In this document: in pieces, positions 31,374 to 41,838 of the stretch | Position numbering within the stretch: position 1 is the stretch's first letter | Layout of the letters: every line of letters starts with the position of its first letter | Source of the DNA: Actinoalloteichus caeruleus DSM 43889 | GTDB lineage: Bacteria > Actinomycetota > Actinomycetes > Mycobacteriales > Pseudonocardiaceae | NCBI RefSeq assembly: GCF_000429185.2 | Contig: NZ_AUBJ02000001.1 | Location: 3,658,001-3,722,000, forward strand | Direction of reading: 5' to 3' | Length of the DNA stretch: 64,000 nucleotides | Position numbers and translations under genes: made by a program | The notes under the pieces: generated by a model | What the model was told of the DNA's origin: nothing | Database searches by the model: none | Seen by the model: the letters and a program-made list of their open reading frames with translations, nothing else

Positions 31374-31612
31374 ACTACCCACCGGGGCCCGCCGTCCACC
31401 GCCGCCGACCGGGCGAGTGCCCGGCACCGGCCACCGGAGCGGGAGGCGGCGGGACCCCTCCTCGGCCTGGTCGGGCCGCCTTCGACGGCCCCGTGCCGGG
31501 GATCGCGCGGACGGAGGAAGATCGGAGTCACCCTGTGACAACGTGGGAACCGAGGGAACGGCTCGGCATCCTGGAGAGCACAGGCAGGCCGGACGTCACC
31601 GAGGAGGAGGCC

Positions 31613-32455
31613 ATGCTCGACGCCACACCGCCGTGCGGGGAAAGCGGGAGCCGGACCGGGCACACCCGGGAGCCCAAGTACTGGGGGCTCAAACGGCACC
31701 TGCTCGAGCTGCTCCGGTCGATGCCCGCCGGAACGCCCATCCCCACCGAGAGATCGCTCGCGACCGAGTTCGGCCTGTCCAGGACGACGGTCCGCCAGGC
31801 GCTCGCCGATCTCACGGTCGAGGGGCGTCTCCTCCGGATCCAGGGCAAGGGGACCTTCGCGGCGGAGCCGAAGGTGGCCCAGCGCTTGCAGCTCTCCTCC
31901 TACACCGAGGACATGCTCGCCCAGGGCATGCGACCGCAGTCCCGGCTGCTCGCGGCCGAGGAACACCCGGCGGAGACGGAGCTGGCCAGGCTGTTGGACG
32001 TCCGGCCGGGCGCCAAGCTGCTCCGGCTGAAACGCCTGCGGCTCGCCGACGGCGAACCGATGGCCATCGAGACCACCCATCTCCCCCTGGGCCGTTTCCG
32101 GGGCCTGCGCCGCTGCCTGAGCGAGGGCGACTCGCTCTACCAGGTGCTGCGGAACCGGTTCGACGTCCGCTTCGGCCACGCCACGGAGACGATCGAGACC
32201 GCCCTCGCGGCGCCCGAGGAGGCCGAGTTACTCGGGGCGGACGTGGGCCTCCCGATGCTGTTGCTCTGCCGGCACTCCTTCGACGCCGAAGGCCACCCCG
32301 TCGAGTGGGTGCGCTCCCTCTACCGGGGGGACAGGTACAAGTTCGTCACGACCATCAACCCGCCCGACGGGGCTGGCGGACTCGCGCCCGGGAACCGGGA
32401 CGACACCCCAGTTAGCCCAAGTGGGCGATATCACCATCCGCCAACCGGGGGATAA
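31613..32455 (+). CDS. dasR: GntR/HutC-family regulator DasR
   Basis: Transcription regulator of 280 residues that senses glucosamine-6-phosphate and related signals. The winged helix-turn-helix (about residues 35-95) contains [20 protein letters not shown] and the GKGTF wing. The UTRA effector domain follows ([42 protein letters not shown]), and agrees closely with Streptomyces DasR as I remember it. The ATG at 31613 is preferred because GAGGAGGAGG is just upstream; an in-frame GTG at 31535 is less likely. The last ~30 residues are variable. Adjacent SIS gene and dre site support the assignment. Confidence 0.88.
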   Translation: MLDATPPCGESGSRTGHTREPKYWGLKRHLLELLRSMPAGTPIPTERSLATEFGLSRTTVRQALADLTVEGRLLRIQGKGTFAAEPKVAQRLQLSSYTEDMLAQGMRPQSRLLAAEEHPAETELARLLDVRPGAKLLRLKRLRLADGEPMAIETTHLPLGRFRGLRRCLSEGDSLYQVLRNRFDVRFGHATETIETALAAPEEAELLGADVGLPMLLLCRHSFDAEGHPVEWVRSLYRGDRYKFVTTINPPDGAGGLAPGNRDDTPVSPSGRYHHPPTGG

Positions 32456-32529
32456 ATCGGCACGTCTTCCTCGTTGTCATCCCGAGGCCCGGGTGGGGCC
32501 GGAAACGGAGCGCGACCACGAGGGGACCC

Positions 32530-33651
32530 ATGCGCGAGCAGCACGACCAGGAGCTCACGACCCGACTGGCGCGCCAGGGCGGCTCCCCGGCTGAGGACGG
32601 GGAACCGGCGGAGCGGCGGGGCGCGTTCGGGCTGTCCGGTGCCCAGATCACGGCCGGCGCGCTGGCCGCGGTGACCTCGGCGGTGCTGGGCTCCCAGCTC
32701 GGGGTGGCTGGCACCGTGGCCGGAGCAGCCGTCGCCAGCGTGGTGTCGACGGTCGGTGGCGCGGTCTACCAGCGCTACCTCGAACGGACCGCCGAGACCG
32801 TTCGGGCGACCGCCGCCAGGGCCCCGCTCGGTCGACGCCGGCAACGCACCGCCGGCCGAGCCGTCGGCGACGGGCGGACAGGCCCGGTCGCCAGCCCGTC
32901 CCACCCGGTCGGTCCCCGCTCGGCGACCGAACCGACCACGCGGCTGACCGTGCCGCACCCGAGCCCCGGGGCACCGACCGCCCGGCTGGCGGGCCCTCCG
33001 CCGCGCGACGCCGGCCCGCCCGACACGCCGATCCGAGGCGAGGCGAGCGCTCGGCCGCCCGACACGGAGCTCCTCGGGCAGGGCGTCGGCGGGCACCGGG
33101 ACGCGGACAGCACGGCCCTCCTGCCGACATCGGCCGGGACGAACCGCCTGCCGACCGACGGACCAGGGGAGAAGCCCCCTCGTCGGCGACGTCCCACCCG
33201 GATGATCGTGGCTGGCGGGGTGCTGTCCTTCCTCCTCGCGATGGCGGCCATCGTCGGCGTCGAGCTCGTACGGGGCGAATCCCTCTCCGGCGGTTCGACC
33301 GGAACGTCGATCAGCGGCATCCTCGGCGGTGAACCCCTCTTCCGCCGGGACGACGTGCCCCCGCCGGCCGAGCAGGACCCGCCAGCGGGCGGGGCGGACG
33401 TCGTCGACCCGCCGAACCCGGCCCCTCCCGCCGGGACCGGGACCACTGGTGCACCCGAGGTTCCCACCACGTCCGGCGAGGAACCCGGGCGGGAACCGGC
33501 CGGGAACGAGCCGTCCGAGACCGAGCCGCCGCCCACGACCACGGAGGCACCGGCCGAGGACGAGCCGGAAGGGGCGGGGGAACAGGAGGACGACCAGGAG
33601 CCGGCGCCGGGAGCGCGGCTGGAGATCCCGGACCGGGTCCCGGCCACCTGA
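32530..33651 (+). CDS. Proline-rich membrane protein of unknown function
   Basis: Protein of 373 residues that I do not recognise. Residues 35-80 are a Gly/Ala/Val-rich hydrophobic stretch typical of two closely packed membrane or hairpin segments (AQITAGALAAVTSAVLGSQL and onward). A long Pro/Arg/Ala-rich cytoplasmic linker (about 90-220) follows, then one membrane helix near 226-246 and a Pro/Glu-rich external tail of ~120 residues. This architecture is common among actinobacterial low-complexity proteins. ATG at 32530 with GAGGGGA upstream. It is downstream of dasR but separated by 74 bases. Confidence 0.65.
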   Translation: MREQHDQELTTRLARQGGSPAEDGEPAERRGAFGLSGAQITAGALAAVTSAVLGSQLGVAGTVAGAAVASVVSTVGGAVYQRYLERTAETVRATAARAPLGRRRQRTAGRAVGDGRTGPVASPSHPVGPRSATEPTTRLTVPHPSPGAPTARLAGPPPRDAGPPDTPIRGEASARPPDTELLGQGVGGHRDADSTALLPTSAGTNRLPTDGPGEKPPRRRRPTRMIVAGGVLSFLLAMAAIVGVELVRGESLSGGSTGTSISGILGGEPLFRRDDVPPPAEQDPPAGGADVVDPPNPAPPAGTGTTGAPEVPTTSGEEPGREPAGNEPSETEPPPTTTEAPAEDEPEGAGEQEDDQEPAPGARLEIPDRVPAT

Positions 33652-33699
33652 GTCCCGCACGAGCCGATTTCCCGGGTGGACCGTTCCTTCCCCCACGGG

Positions 33700-34400
33700 C
33701 CCCGGTGGCGAGTCCAGCGACCCGCCAGCTCGTCGGCGAACCGCCGGTGGCCGTCCTGCCGTTCCAGGACGGCCCGGCCCCGGGTACCCGCAGCCGGTGC
33801 GGGGTGGTGCCGGCGGTGCCGGCGTCCACCGGTTCCTCCTCCCTGACCAGCGCCTCCAGTGCGGCACCCGTGGCACGCGCCTGGTCGCGCGGCGCGCGCC
33901 ACCGCCCGGGTCAGCCAGGCCGCGGCGGCCTCCGCCGGAGTCCTGTTCCGCCCGGGCCGCTCATCGGCCCGAGCACCGCGTTGGAGCGACAGCCGCACCA
34001 CGGCCGGGGAGCCGCGCTCCACGGCGGCGAGCAGCGCTCCACTGCGGCGAGCAGCGCGCCGTTCCCGTTCCCGTCCACATCGGGGGTCGGGGTCCGCGTC
34101 GACGGCGGGCCGAGGCGACCGCCTCCACCCGCCCCTGGGATGCCGCCGAGAAGATCGGCCGAGGGTCCACTCCCCTTGCTCCCCCCGTCCGGAGCCCCAC
34201 CCGGCGTCGAGCAGCGCGGCCACGGTCGCATCGGGCCCCAGCCGGCGGCGCACCACGCGTTCTCGCCGTCCTCGTCCGCCAGGCCAGGTCCACATGGCAC
34301 GGTTCGGCCGCCCGGTACGCGTCCCGCTCAGGACGGCCGCCGTCATCCCTCCGCCACGTTCTCGGTCATCCACCACCAGTAGCGCCCCCGTGGGGCCTTC
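33700..34400 (-). pseudogene. Possible decayed ankyrin-repeat gene with several frameshifts
   Basis: On the minus strand the three frames each carry pieces that resemble one ankyrin-repeat protein. One frame has PIFSAASQGRVEAVA (about 34080-34125). A second has a TVAALLDAGW piece (about 34225) and a longer ALLAAVERGSPAVVRLSLQR piece continuing to RTPAEAAAAWL (about 33900-34050). The third has ATGAALEALVREEE (about 33840-33880). No single frame reads through, so an intact protein is not encoded unless the sequence has several errors. Assignment rests on repeat-like patterns only and boundaries are approximate. Confidence 0.4.
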
Positions 34401-34885
34401 CGGGGATTCGCCCGATATCGCCACGGAGAAGGCGCGGGAACATGCGCGTGATTGGTAGGTCACTTCCCGTCCGCGCGGTAAGCGATGCCGGTAACTCACC
34501 AACTTGACCACACACACGTTCACCACTGTGTGCACTAGATCAACACCATGGGTTACGAAAACGGCGCGTCTATCCGCCGTCCAGCCGTTTCTTTGACTCC
34601 GAATGATGGCTTCCGGACAGCAGTAACGGCTTAATAACGTCTAGCTACCGGATGGTAATCATCCGTAATGGTCTGAAGTGGAATCGACAGGGAAGGGCGA
34701 CCGAGCACACAGCGGCGCGGCGTCCGGACAGTCGTCCTCCGCCAGGCGCGAGTCGATGAGACCGCTGATCCCCTCGACCGGGGTTCCCACGACCCCGGTC
34801 CGCTACGAGTTGAGACCCGCGGGCGGGCCCCTGCCAAGAAACCGCCCGCGGGGTGTCCCTGCACTCGTGAACAAGGAGACATCTA
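34400..34885 (+). promoter_or_regulatory. AT-rich promoter region of the first S1 protease gene
   Basis: This region is much less GC-rich than its surroundings and carries no gene. It includes a 6-bp inverted repeat CGGATG-N5-CATCCG at 34649-34665 followed by TAATG, and the ribosome binding site AAGGAGA shortly before the GTG start. A related palindrome occurs upstream of the second protease gene. Confidence 0.4.
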
Positions 34886-36034
34886 GTGAATCGGAGAATC
34901 GCGGCGCGCGTTACCGGAGCGGTCGTGCTGGCCGCCGGAACGACCGTTGGCCTCACCCTCCCCGCCACCGCCGACCAGGAGGCCCCGGCCCCGGTCAGCG
35001 CCGACCAGGAGGTCCTGCTCGCCATGCAGCGGGACCTCGGCCTCGACGCCGCCGAAGCCGAACTCCGCCTGGCCCAGGAAGCGGCCGCGGCGACCGCGGA
35101 GGAGACCCTGACCCGCACGTTGGACGGCGTCTTCGCCGGCGCCGTCTTCGACGCCGAGCGGGGCGCGCTCGTCGTGGCCGTCACCGACGAGGCGGAGGCG
35201 AGCGCGGTGCGGGCCGCCGGTGCGGTGCCTCGCGTGGTGGAGCACACCCTCGTCGAGCTGGAGTCGGTGAAGTCGGCCATCGACCAGACCGCGTCCAGCC
35301 AGGGCGCCCCCGCCGGGGTGAGCAGCTGGGCGGTCGACGTCGAGACCAACTCCGTCGTCGTCACCGTGGACCCGGAGCTGCGGGACGCCGAGGTGGACGC
35401 CTTCCTCGACCGGGCGGCCAGCGACGGCACCGTCCGGGTCGTCGAGGAGGCCAACTCCACGCCGGTCCCCTTCGCCGACATCGTCGGCGGTGACGCCTAC
35501 TACCCGGGCGCCTCGCGCTGTTCCGTCGGGTTCTCAGTGGACGGCGGGTTCGTCACCGCCGGCCACTGCGGCACCGTCGGCACCAGCACCTCCGGGGTGA
35601 ACCAGCAGTCGCAGGGCACCGTCGCCGGCTCGATCTTCCCGGGCAGTGACATGGGCTGGGTGGAGACCAACTCCAGCTGGACGCCGACCGCGGCGGTCAA
35701 CGACTACGACGGCGGCACCGTCGCCGTCAGCGGTTCCTCCGAGGCCGCGATCGGCGCCTCGGTCTGCCGTTCCGGCTCCACCACCGGCTGGCACTGCGGC
35801 ACCATCGAGGCCAAGGGCGTCACCGTCAACTACCAGGAGGGCGCCGTCCACGAGATGACCCAGACCAGCGCCTGCGCCGAACCCGGCGACTCCGGTGGTT
35901 CCTGGCTGAGCGGTAGCCAGGCCCAGGGCGTCACCTCCGGCGGCTCCGGCAACTGCACCCTGGGGGGCACCACCTTCTTCCAGCCGCTGAACCCGATCCT
36001 CTCCGAGTTCGGGCTGAGCCTGACCACCTCCTGA
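34886..36034 (+). CDS. Secreted S1 serine protease with pro-domain (streptogrisin/alpha-lytic type), copy 1
   Basis: Exported chymotrypsin-like protease of 382 residues. It has a signal peptide ending near the ATADQ site, an alpha-lytic-type pro-domain (about residues 35-190, with MQRDLGLDAAEA) needed for folding, then the protease domain beginning IVGGDAYY. The triad is His227 (TAGHC), Asp255 (GSDMG) and Ser336 (GDSGGS). Six cysteines are placed for three disulfides. GTG at 34886 with AAGGAGA upstream. It heads a row of three related genes on the same strand, each with its own promoter region and the first two with their own terminator. Substrate preference is not determined. Confidence 0.93.
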   Translation: MNRRIAARVTGAVVLAAGTTVGLTLPATADQEAPAPVSADQEVLLAMQRDLGLDAAEAELRLAQEAAAATAEETLTRTLDGVFAGAVFDAERGALVVAVTDEAEASAVRAAGAVPRVVEHTLVELESVKSAIDQTASSQGAPAGVSSWAVDVETNSVVVTVDPELRDAEVDAFLDRAASDGTVRVVEEANSTPVPFADIVGGDAYYPGASRCSVGFSVDGGFVTAGHCGTVGTSTSGVNQQSQGTVAGSIFPGSDMGWVETNSSWTPTAAVNDYDGGTVAVSGSSEAAIGASVCRSGSTTGWHCGTIEAKGVTVNYQEGAVHEMTQTSACAEPGDSGGSWLSGSQAQGVTSGGSGNCTLGGTTFFQPLNPILSEFGLSLTTS

Positions 36035-36080
36035 TCCCGAGCGGCCCAGTCGCGGGTTTCTGACAAAAACTGTTCGGTTC

Positions 36081-36124
36081 GTCAACGGGCGGCCTCCTCC
36101 GATCGGGGGAGGCCGCCCGTTGAC
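36081..36124 (+). terminator. Terminator after the first S1 protease gene
   Basis: A 17-bp perfect stem (36081-36097 pairing with 36108-36124) around a 10-base loop lies 47 bases after the stop codon. This is among the strongest hairpins in the window. Confidence 0.8.
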
Positions 36125-36631
36125 GTGCGTGCCGCACGCGGGACCGGGCGGAACGGGTGCTCGGCATCCGGTCCAGGACCAACCCCCGTTCGGACCATGA
36201 CTCGTTCACCGGACAACGACCGAAACAGCGGTACGACAGCGGAACGCCATTACGGGACGTGAGCGCCGGTCCGACGACTGTGACGGTTTTTCCCCGATTG
36301 GCGGATATCCGTAACACGATCCTGAGCCAAGACTTTCACTCCAACGGGGGCCTGGATGAACCGGCGGCGACGCCGGTGTGAACGGAGAGGACCCAGTTGT
36401 TCACGTCGGACACCCACTGACGACGCCGTCCAGGTCCACAACCGAGCTCACCTCTCACCGCCACAGCCGAACCGCGGAAGCCCATGAGCCAGGGCTGTTG
36501 GTGCCCAGCCCAGTCGCGCCGACCGGCACGGCCCAGTCCACCTCGGACGAGGCACCTCCGGGGCGGGGCCTCTCGCCAGACCCACTCCCCTCCCCGGATA
36601 TCCCTGCACCCCTACAAGGGAGACGCGAAAC
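36125..36631 (+). promoter_or_regulatory. Leader/promoter region of the second S1 protease gene
   Basis: No gene is seen. The central part (about 36200-36350) is AT-richer and contains the perfect 10-bp palindrome CGGATATCCG at 36302-36311 followed by TAA, similar to the CGGAT...ATCCGTAA element before the first protease gene. The ribosome binding site AAGGGAG is close to the start. Confidence 0.4.
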
Positions 36632-37774
36632 ATGAGGAACAGATCCTTGGCCCGCATCGCCGGTGCCCTGGTCGCGGCCGCCGGCACGGCCACCGCGCTG
36701 GCCCTGCCAGCCGGCGCGGACACCCCGGAAGGACCCGACGCCACCGTGGCCTCGCCGGAGATGCTCTCGGCGATGCAGCGGGACCTCGGCCTGACCGAGC
36801 AGGAGGCACTCACGAGGGTCGCGGTGGAGGCCACCGCCGTCGAGACCGAGGAGGAGCTGCGCGCGAGCCTGGGTTCGTCGTTCGGCGGGGCCCACTTCGA
36901 CGGGGACACCAACACCCTCGTCGTCGGCGTGACCACCGCCGAGAAGGCCGACGAGGTTCGCGCCGCAGGGGCGACCCCGGAGGTCGTGGCCTACAGCGCC
37001 GACAGCCTGGACGGCGTGGTGTCGACCCTGAACGAGACCACCGAGGTGCCCGACGGCGTCACCGGCTGGTACGTGGACACCGCCGACAACACCGTCGTGG
37101 TGACCACCGCCCTGGGCAGCGGCGAGGCGGCGGCGGACTTCGTCGCCGACTCCGGGGTCAACGCCGACGCGGTGACCGTGGTGGAGAGCACCGAGCAGCC
37201 CCGGACCCTCTACGACATCATCGGCGGCGACGCCTACTACTTCGGTGGCTCCCGTTGCTCGGTCGGCTTCTCCGTGTCGGTCGGCTACGTGACCGCGGGC
37301 CACTGCGGTGGGGTCGGTACCGCGACCCAGGGCTACAACCGCGTCTCCTCCGGCCAGGTCGCCGGCTCGGTCTTCCCGGGCAGCGACATGGGTTACGTCC
37401 GGACCAACGCCAACTGGACCCCGCGTCCCCTGGTGAACCGCTACAGCGGCAACACCACCGTCACCGTCAGCGGCTCCACCGAGGCCGCCGTCGGCGCCTC
37501 CATCTGCCGGTCCGGCTCCACCACCGGCTGGCGCTGCGGCACCGTCCAGGCCAAGAACCAGACCGTCTTCTACGCCCAGGGCGCGGTCAGCGGCCTGACC
37601 AGGACCAACGCCTGCGCCGAGGGCGGTGACTCCGGTGGTTCCTGGCTGAGCGGCAGCCAGGCCCAGGGCGTCACCTCCGGTGGCTCCGGCAACTGCACCT
37701 GGGGCGGCACCACCTACTTCCAGCCGCTCAACCCGATCCTCTCCCGCTGGGGCCTGTCCCTGACCAGGGGCTGA
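36632..37774 (+). CDS. Secreted S1 serine protease with pro-domain (streptogrisin/alpha-lytic type), copy 2
   Basis: Paralogue of the preceding protease, 380 residues with the same layout: signal peptide, pro-domain with the same MQRDLGL motif, and protease domain from IIGGDAYY. The triad is His224 (TAGHC), Asp252 (GSDMG) and Ser334 (GDSGGS). The C-terminal third is nearly identical to copy 1 (SWLSGSQAQGVTSGGSGNCT), while the pro-domains differ much more. This pattern suggests duplication followed by drift or local gene conversion. Six disulfide cysteines are conserved. ATG at 36632 follows AAGGGAG. Confidence 0.93.
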   Translation: MRNRSLARIAGALVAAAGTATALALPAGADTPEGPDATVASPEMLSAMQRDLGLTEQEALTRVAVEATAVETEEELRASLGSSFGGAHFDGDTNTLVVGVTTAEKADEVRAAGATPEVVAYSADSLDGVVSTLNETTEVPDGVTGWYVDTADNTVVVTTALGSGEAAADFVADSGVNADAVTVVESTEQPRTLYDIIGGDAYYFGGSRCSVGFSVSVGYVTAGHCGGVGTATQGYNRVSSGQVAGSVFPGSDMGYVRTNANWTPRPLVNRYSGNTTVTVSGSTEAAVGASICRSGSTTGWRCGTVQAKNQTVFYAQGAVSGLTRTNACAEGGDSGGSWLSGSQAQGVTSGGSGNCTWGGTTYFQPLNPILSRWGLSLTRG

Positions 37775-37801
37775 TCCGGGCACTCCTCCGCACTCGTGAA
37801 C

Positions 37802-37836
37802 ACGGGCCGCCCATCCCGACCGGATGGGCGGCCCGT
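37802..37836 (+). terminator. Terminator after the second S1 protease gene
   Basis: A 15-bp perfect stem (37802-37816 with 37822-37836) around a 5-base loop lies 27 bases after the stop codon. Confidence 0.8.
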
Positions 37837-37976
37837 CCCGTCGGAACACCCGCCGCCCCGGCGCGGCGCGCGCCACTGATCGACCCCGGGTGCGTGGCGG
37901 CCCAGCACCGCCCGGACGCGGACCGGGGGAACGCACTCCCCCAGCCACCGAGCAGGACCACCCCCAGGGAGCAGCC

Positions 37977-38648
37977 ATGAGAGGAACTTTCCGCGCACTG
38001 GTCACCGGAGCGGCCGTCGTGGCGGCGCTGCTCGCCGCCAGCGGCGGCGTGACGGCGGCGCCGTCCCCCTCCGCCGGCACCGGCGGTGAGATCCGCGGCG
38101 GGGACGCCTTCCTGGTCGACACCGGCCGCTGCGTCGTGGGCTTCACCGTGACCGAGGGCTTCGTCGCGACGAGCCGGTGCGGCCCGGTGGGAGGTGAGGT
38201 GCGCACCACCGGAGGCGAACTCGTCGGCGTGGTCCGGGGCAGCACGTACCCCGTCCCCGGTGGTGCCTGGGTGGAGACCACCGACGCGTGGACCCTGAGC
38301 CCGAGCGTCGGTCGCGCCGGCGGCGGCACAGCGGTCCTCGGTTCGACCCTGGTCCCAATGGGTGGCGCCGTCTGCGCCACCACCTCGACCTCGGGCTGGC
38401 GGTGCGGGAACGTGCTGGCCCACGACCAGTCGGTGGCGTTCCCGGAGGGCACCGTCTCCGGTCTCACGAGGACGACGCTGTGCTCCGACCACGGCCGTGA
38501 CGAGGGGACGCCGGTCGTCAGCGGCAACCAGGCCCAGGGCGTGCTCCTGCTCGCGAGTGGACCGTGCCCCGGCGGCGGGGGAAGCGACCACGTCCTGCCG
38601 GTCAACCCCCTGCTGGCCGCCTGGGGCCTCACGCTGCGCACCGCCTGA
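37977..38648 (+). CDS. S1-protease paralogue without catalytic triad or pro-domain (secreted pseudoprotease)
   Basis: Protein of 223 residues, clearly homologous to the protease domains of the two preceding genes: GGDAF near the start, RCVVGFTV, VCATTSTSGWRCG, SGNQAQGV and the end VNPLLAAWGL. It has a signal peptide but no pro-domain. All three catalytic residues are gone: TAGHC has become TSRC (Arg67), the DMGW aspartate is replaced by glycine in GGAWVE, and GDSGGS reads GRDEGT. All six disulfide cysteines remain and the frame is intact, so the fold is probably kept under selection while activity is lost. It may bind or shield targets, or regulate its neighbours. ATG at 37977, with GGGAG upstream. 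Confidence 0.85.
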   Translation: MRGTFRALVTGAAVVAALLAASGGVTAAPSPSAGTGGEIRGGDAFLVDTGRCVVGFTVTEGFVATSRCGPVGGEVRTTGGELVGVVRGSTYPVPGGAWVETTDAWTLSPSVGRAGGGTAVLGSTLVPMGGAVCATTSTSGWRCGNVLAHDQSVAFPEGTVSGLTRTTLCSDHGRDEGTPVVSGNQAQGVLLLASGPCPGGGGSDHVLPVNPLLAAWGLTLRTA

Positions 38649-38662
38649 CGAAGCCCGCCCCC

Positions 38663-39343
38663 TCAGGCCGGGGGCAACCGCTTCCGCAGGGCTGAGGCGG
38701 CCTCCCGGGGATCGGCCGCCTCGGTGATGGCCCGGACGACGACGATCCGTTCCGCTCCGGCGTCGAGGACCTCGGACAACCGCTCCGGGCCGATACCGCC
38801 GATGGCGAACCAGGGCCGGCCGTCGGTCCCCCAACGCCGCGCCGTGTGGCGCACCAGGTCGAGCCCGGCGGCCGGTCGGCCCGGTTTCGTCGGGGTGGTC
38901 CAGCAGGGGCCCACGCAGAAGTAGTCGACCCCGGGCTCCACCGCGGCCGCGTCCGCCTGGCCCCGGTCGTGGGTCGACCGGCCGATCACGACGTCCTCCC
39001 CGACCACCCGACGCGCCCACGAGACCGGCAGGTCGTCCTGCCCGAGGTGCAGCACGTCGGCCCCGGCCGCCAACGCGATGTCCGCCCGGTCGTTGACCGC
39101 GAGCAGCGCGCCGTGCCCGGCGCACAGCTCCCCGATCGTCCGCAGCGCCGCCAGTTCCTCCCGAGCCTCCAGCGGCCCGGACCGGCCACCCTTGTCCCGC
39201 AGCTGCACGACGTCCACCCCGCCGGCCAACGCGGCCGCCACCACCTCGGCGAGGTCGCCCCTGTCCCGGCGGGCGTCGACGCACAGATAGAGCCGGGCGG
39301 CCGCGAGCCGAGCCCGTACCCGCTCTCCCGTCAGTCCTGGCAT
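38663..39343 (-). CDS. thiE: Thiamine-phosphate synthase
   Basis: Enzyme of 226 residues that joins hydroxymethylpyrimidine diphosphate and thiazole phosphate into thiamine monophosphate. Motifs are [59 protein letters not shown] and IGGIGPE. It is transcribed away from thiOSG, and the TPP riboswitch in the shared upstream region points only toward thiO. ATG at 39343. It converges with the pseudoprotease gene 14 bases away. Confidence 0.93.
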   Translation of the reverse strand: MPGLTGERVRARLAAARLYLCVDARRDRGDLAEVVAAALAGGVDVVQLRDKGGRSGPLEAREELAALRTIGELCAGHGALLAVNDRADIALAAGADVLHLGQDDLPVSWARRVVGEDVVIGRSTHDRGQADAAAVEPGVDYFCVGPCWTTPTKPGRPAAGLDLVRHTARRWGTDGRPWFAIGGIGPERLSEVLDAGAERIVVVRAITEAADPREAASALRKRLPPA

Positions 39344-39460
39344 ACCCGTGAGCCTAGGAGACGCGTCGCGCGGGTGACGACGTCCGTGGGACCCCACCCG
39401 GCCGACCTCCCCGGGCGGGCGGGTGGTTCCCGGCCCCGCCGCCGGGTTACGGTGAGGGCA

Positions 39461-39549
39461 GTCCGCACGGGAGTCTGGGGCACCAGGCTGAGAGGGGGCC
39501 TGCCGGCCCCGACCGTGGAACCTGATCCGGATCATGCCGGCGCAGGGAG
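39461..39549 (+). promoter_or_regulatory. TPP riboswitch upstream of thiOSG
   Basis: The conserved thi-box parts are present: GGGGCACC...GGCTGAGAGGG and, further on, ACCTGATCCGGATCATGCCGGCGCAGGGAG. Binding of thiamine pyrophosphate to the leader RNA is expected to hide the GGGAG ribosome binding site that forms its 3' end, so control is probably translational. Confidence 0.93.
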
Positions 39550-39553
39550 CGTG

Positions 39554-41804
<2,251 letters not shown>

Positions 41805-41838
41805 GACCGCTCCGCCGGCGCGGGCGCCGCGCCCGTCC

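Noticed and set aside
34886-38648. A phage or genomic island carrying the protease genes
   Set aside because: No integrase, transposase, tRNA junction or att-like repeat is visible nearby, and the GC content and codon use match the surroundings.
39461-39549. Riboswitch assigned to thiE as well as thiO
   Set aside because: The element has a fixed direction (plus strand) and ends at the thiO ribosome binding site; thiE is transcribed the other way.
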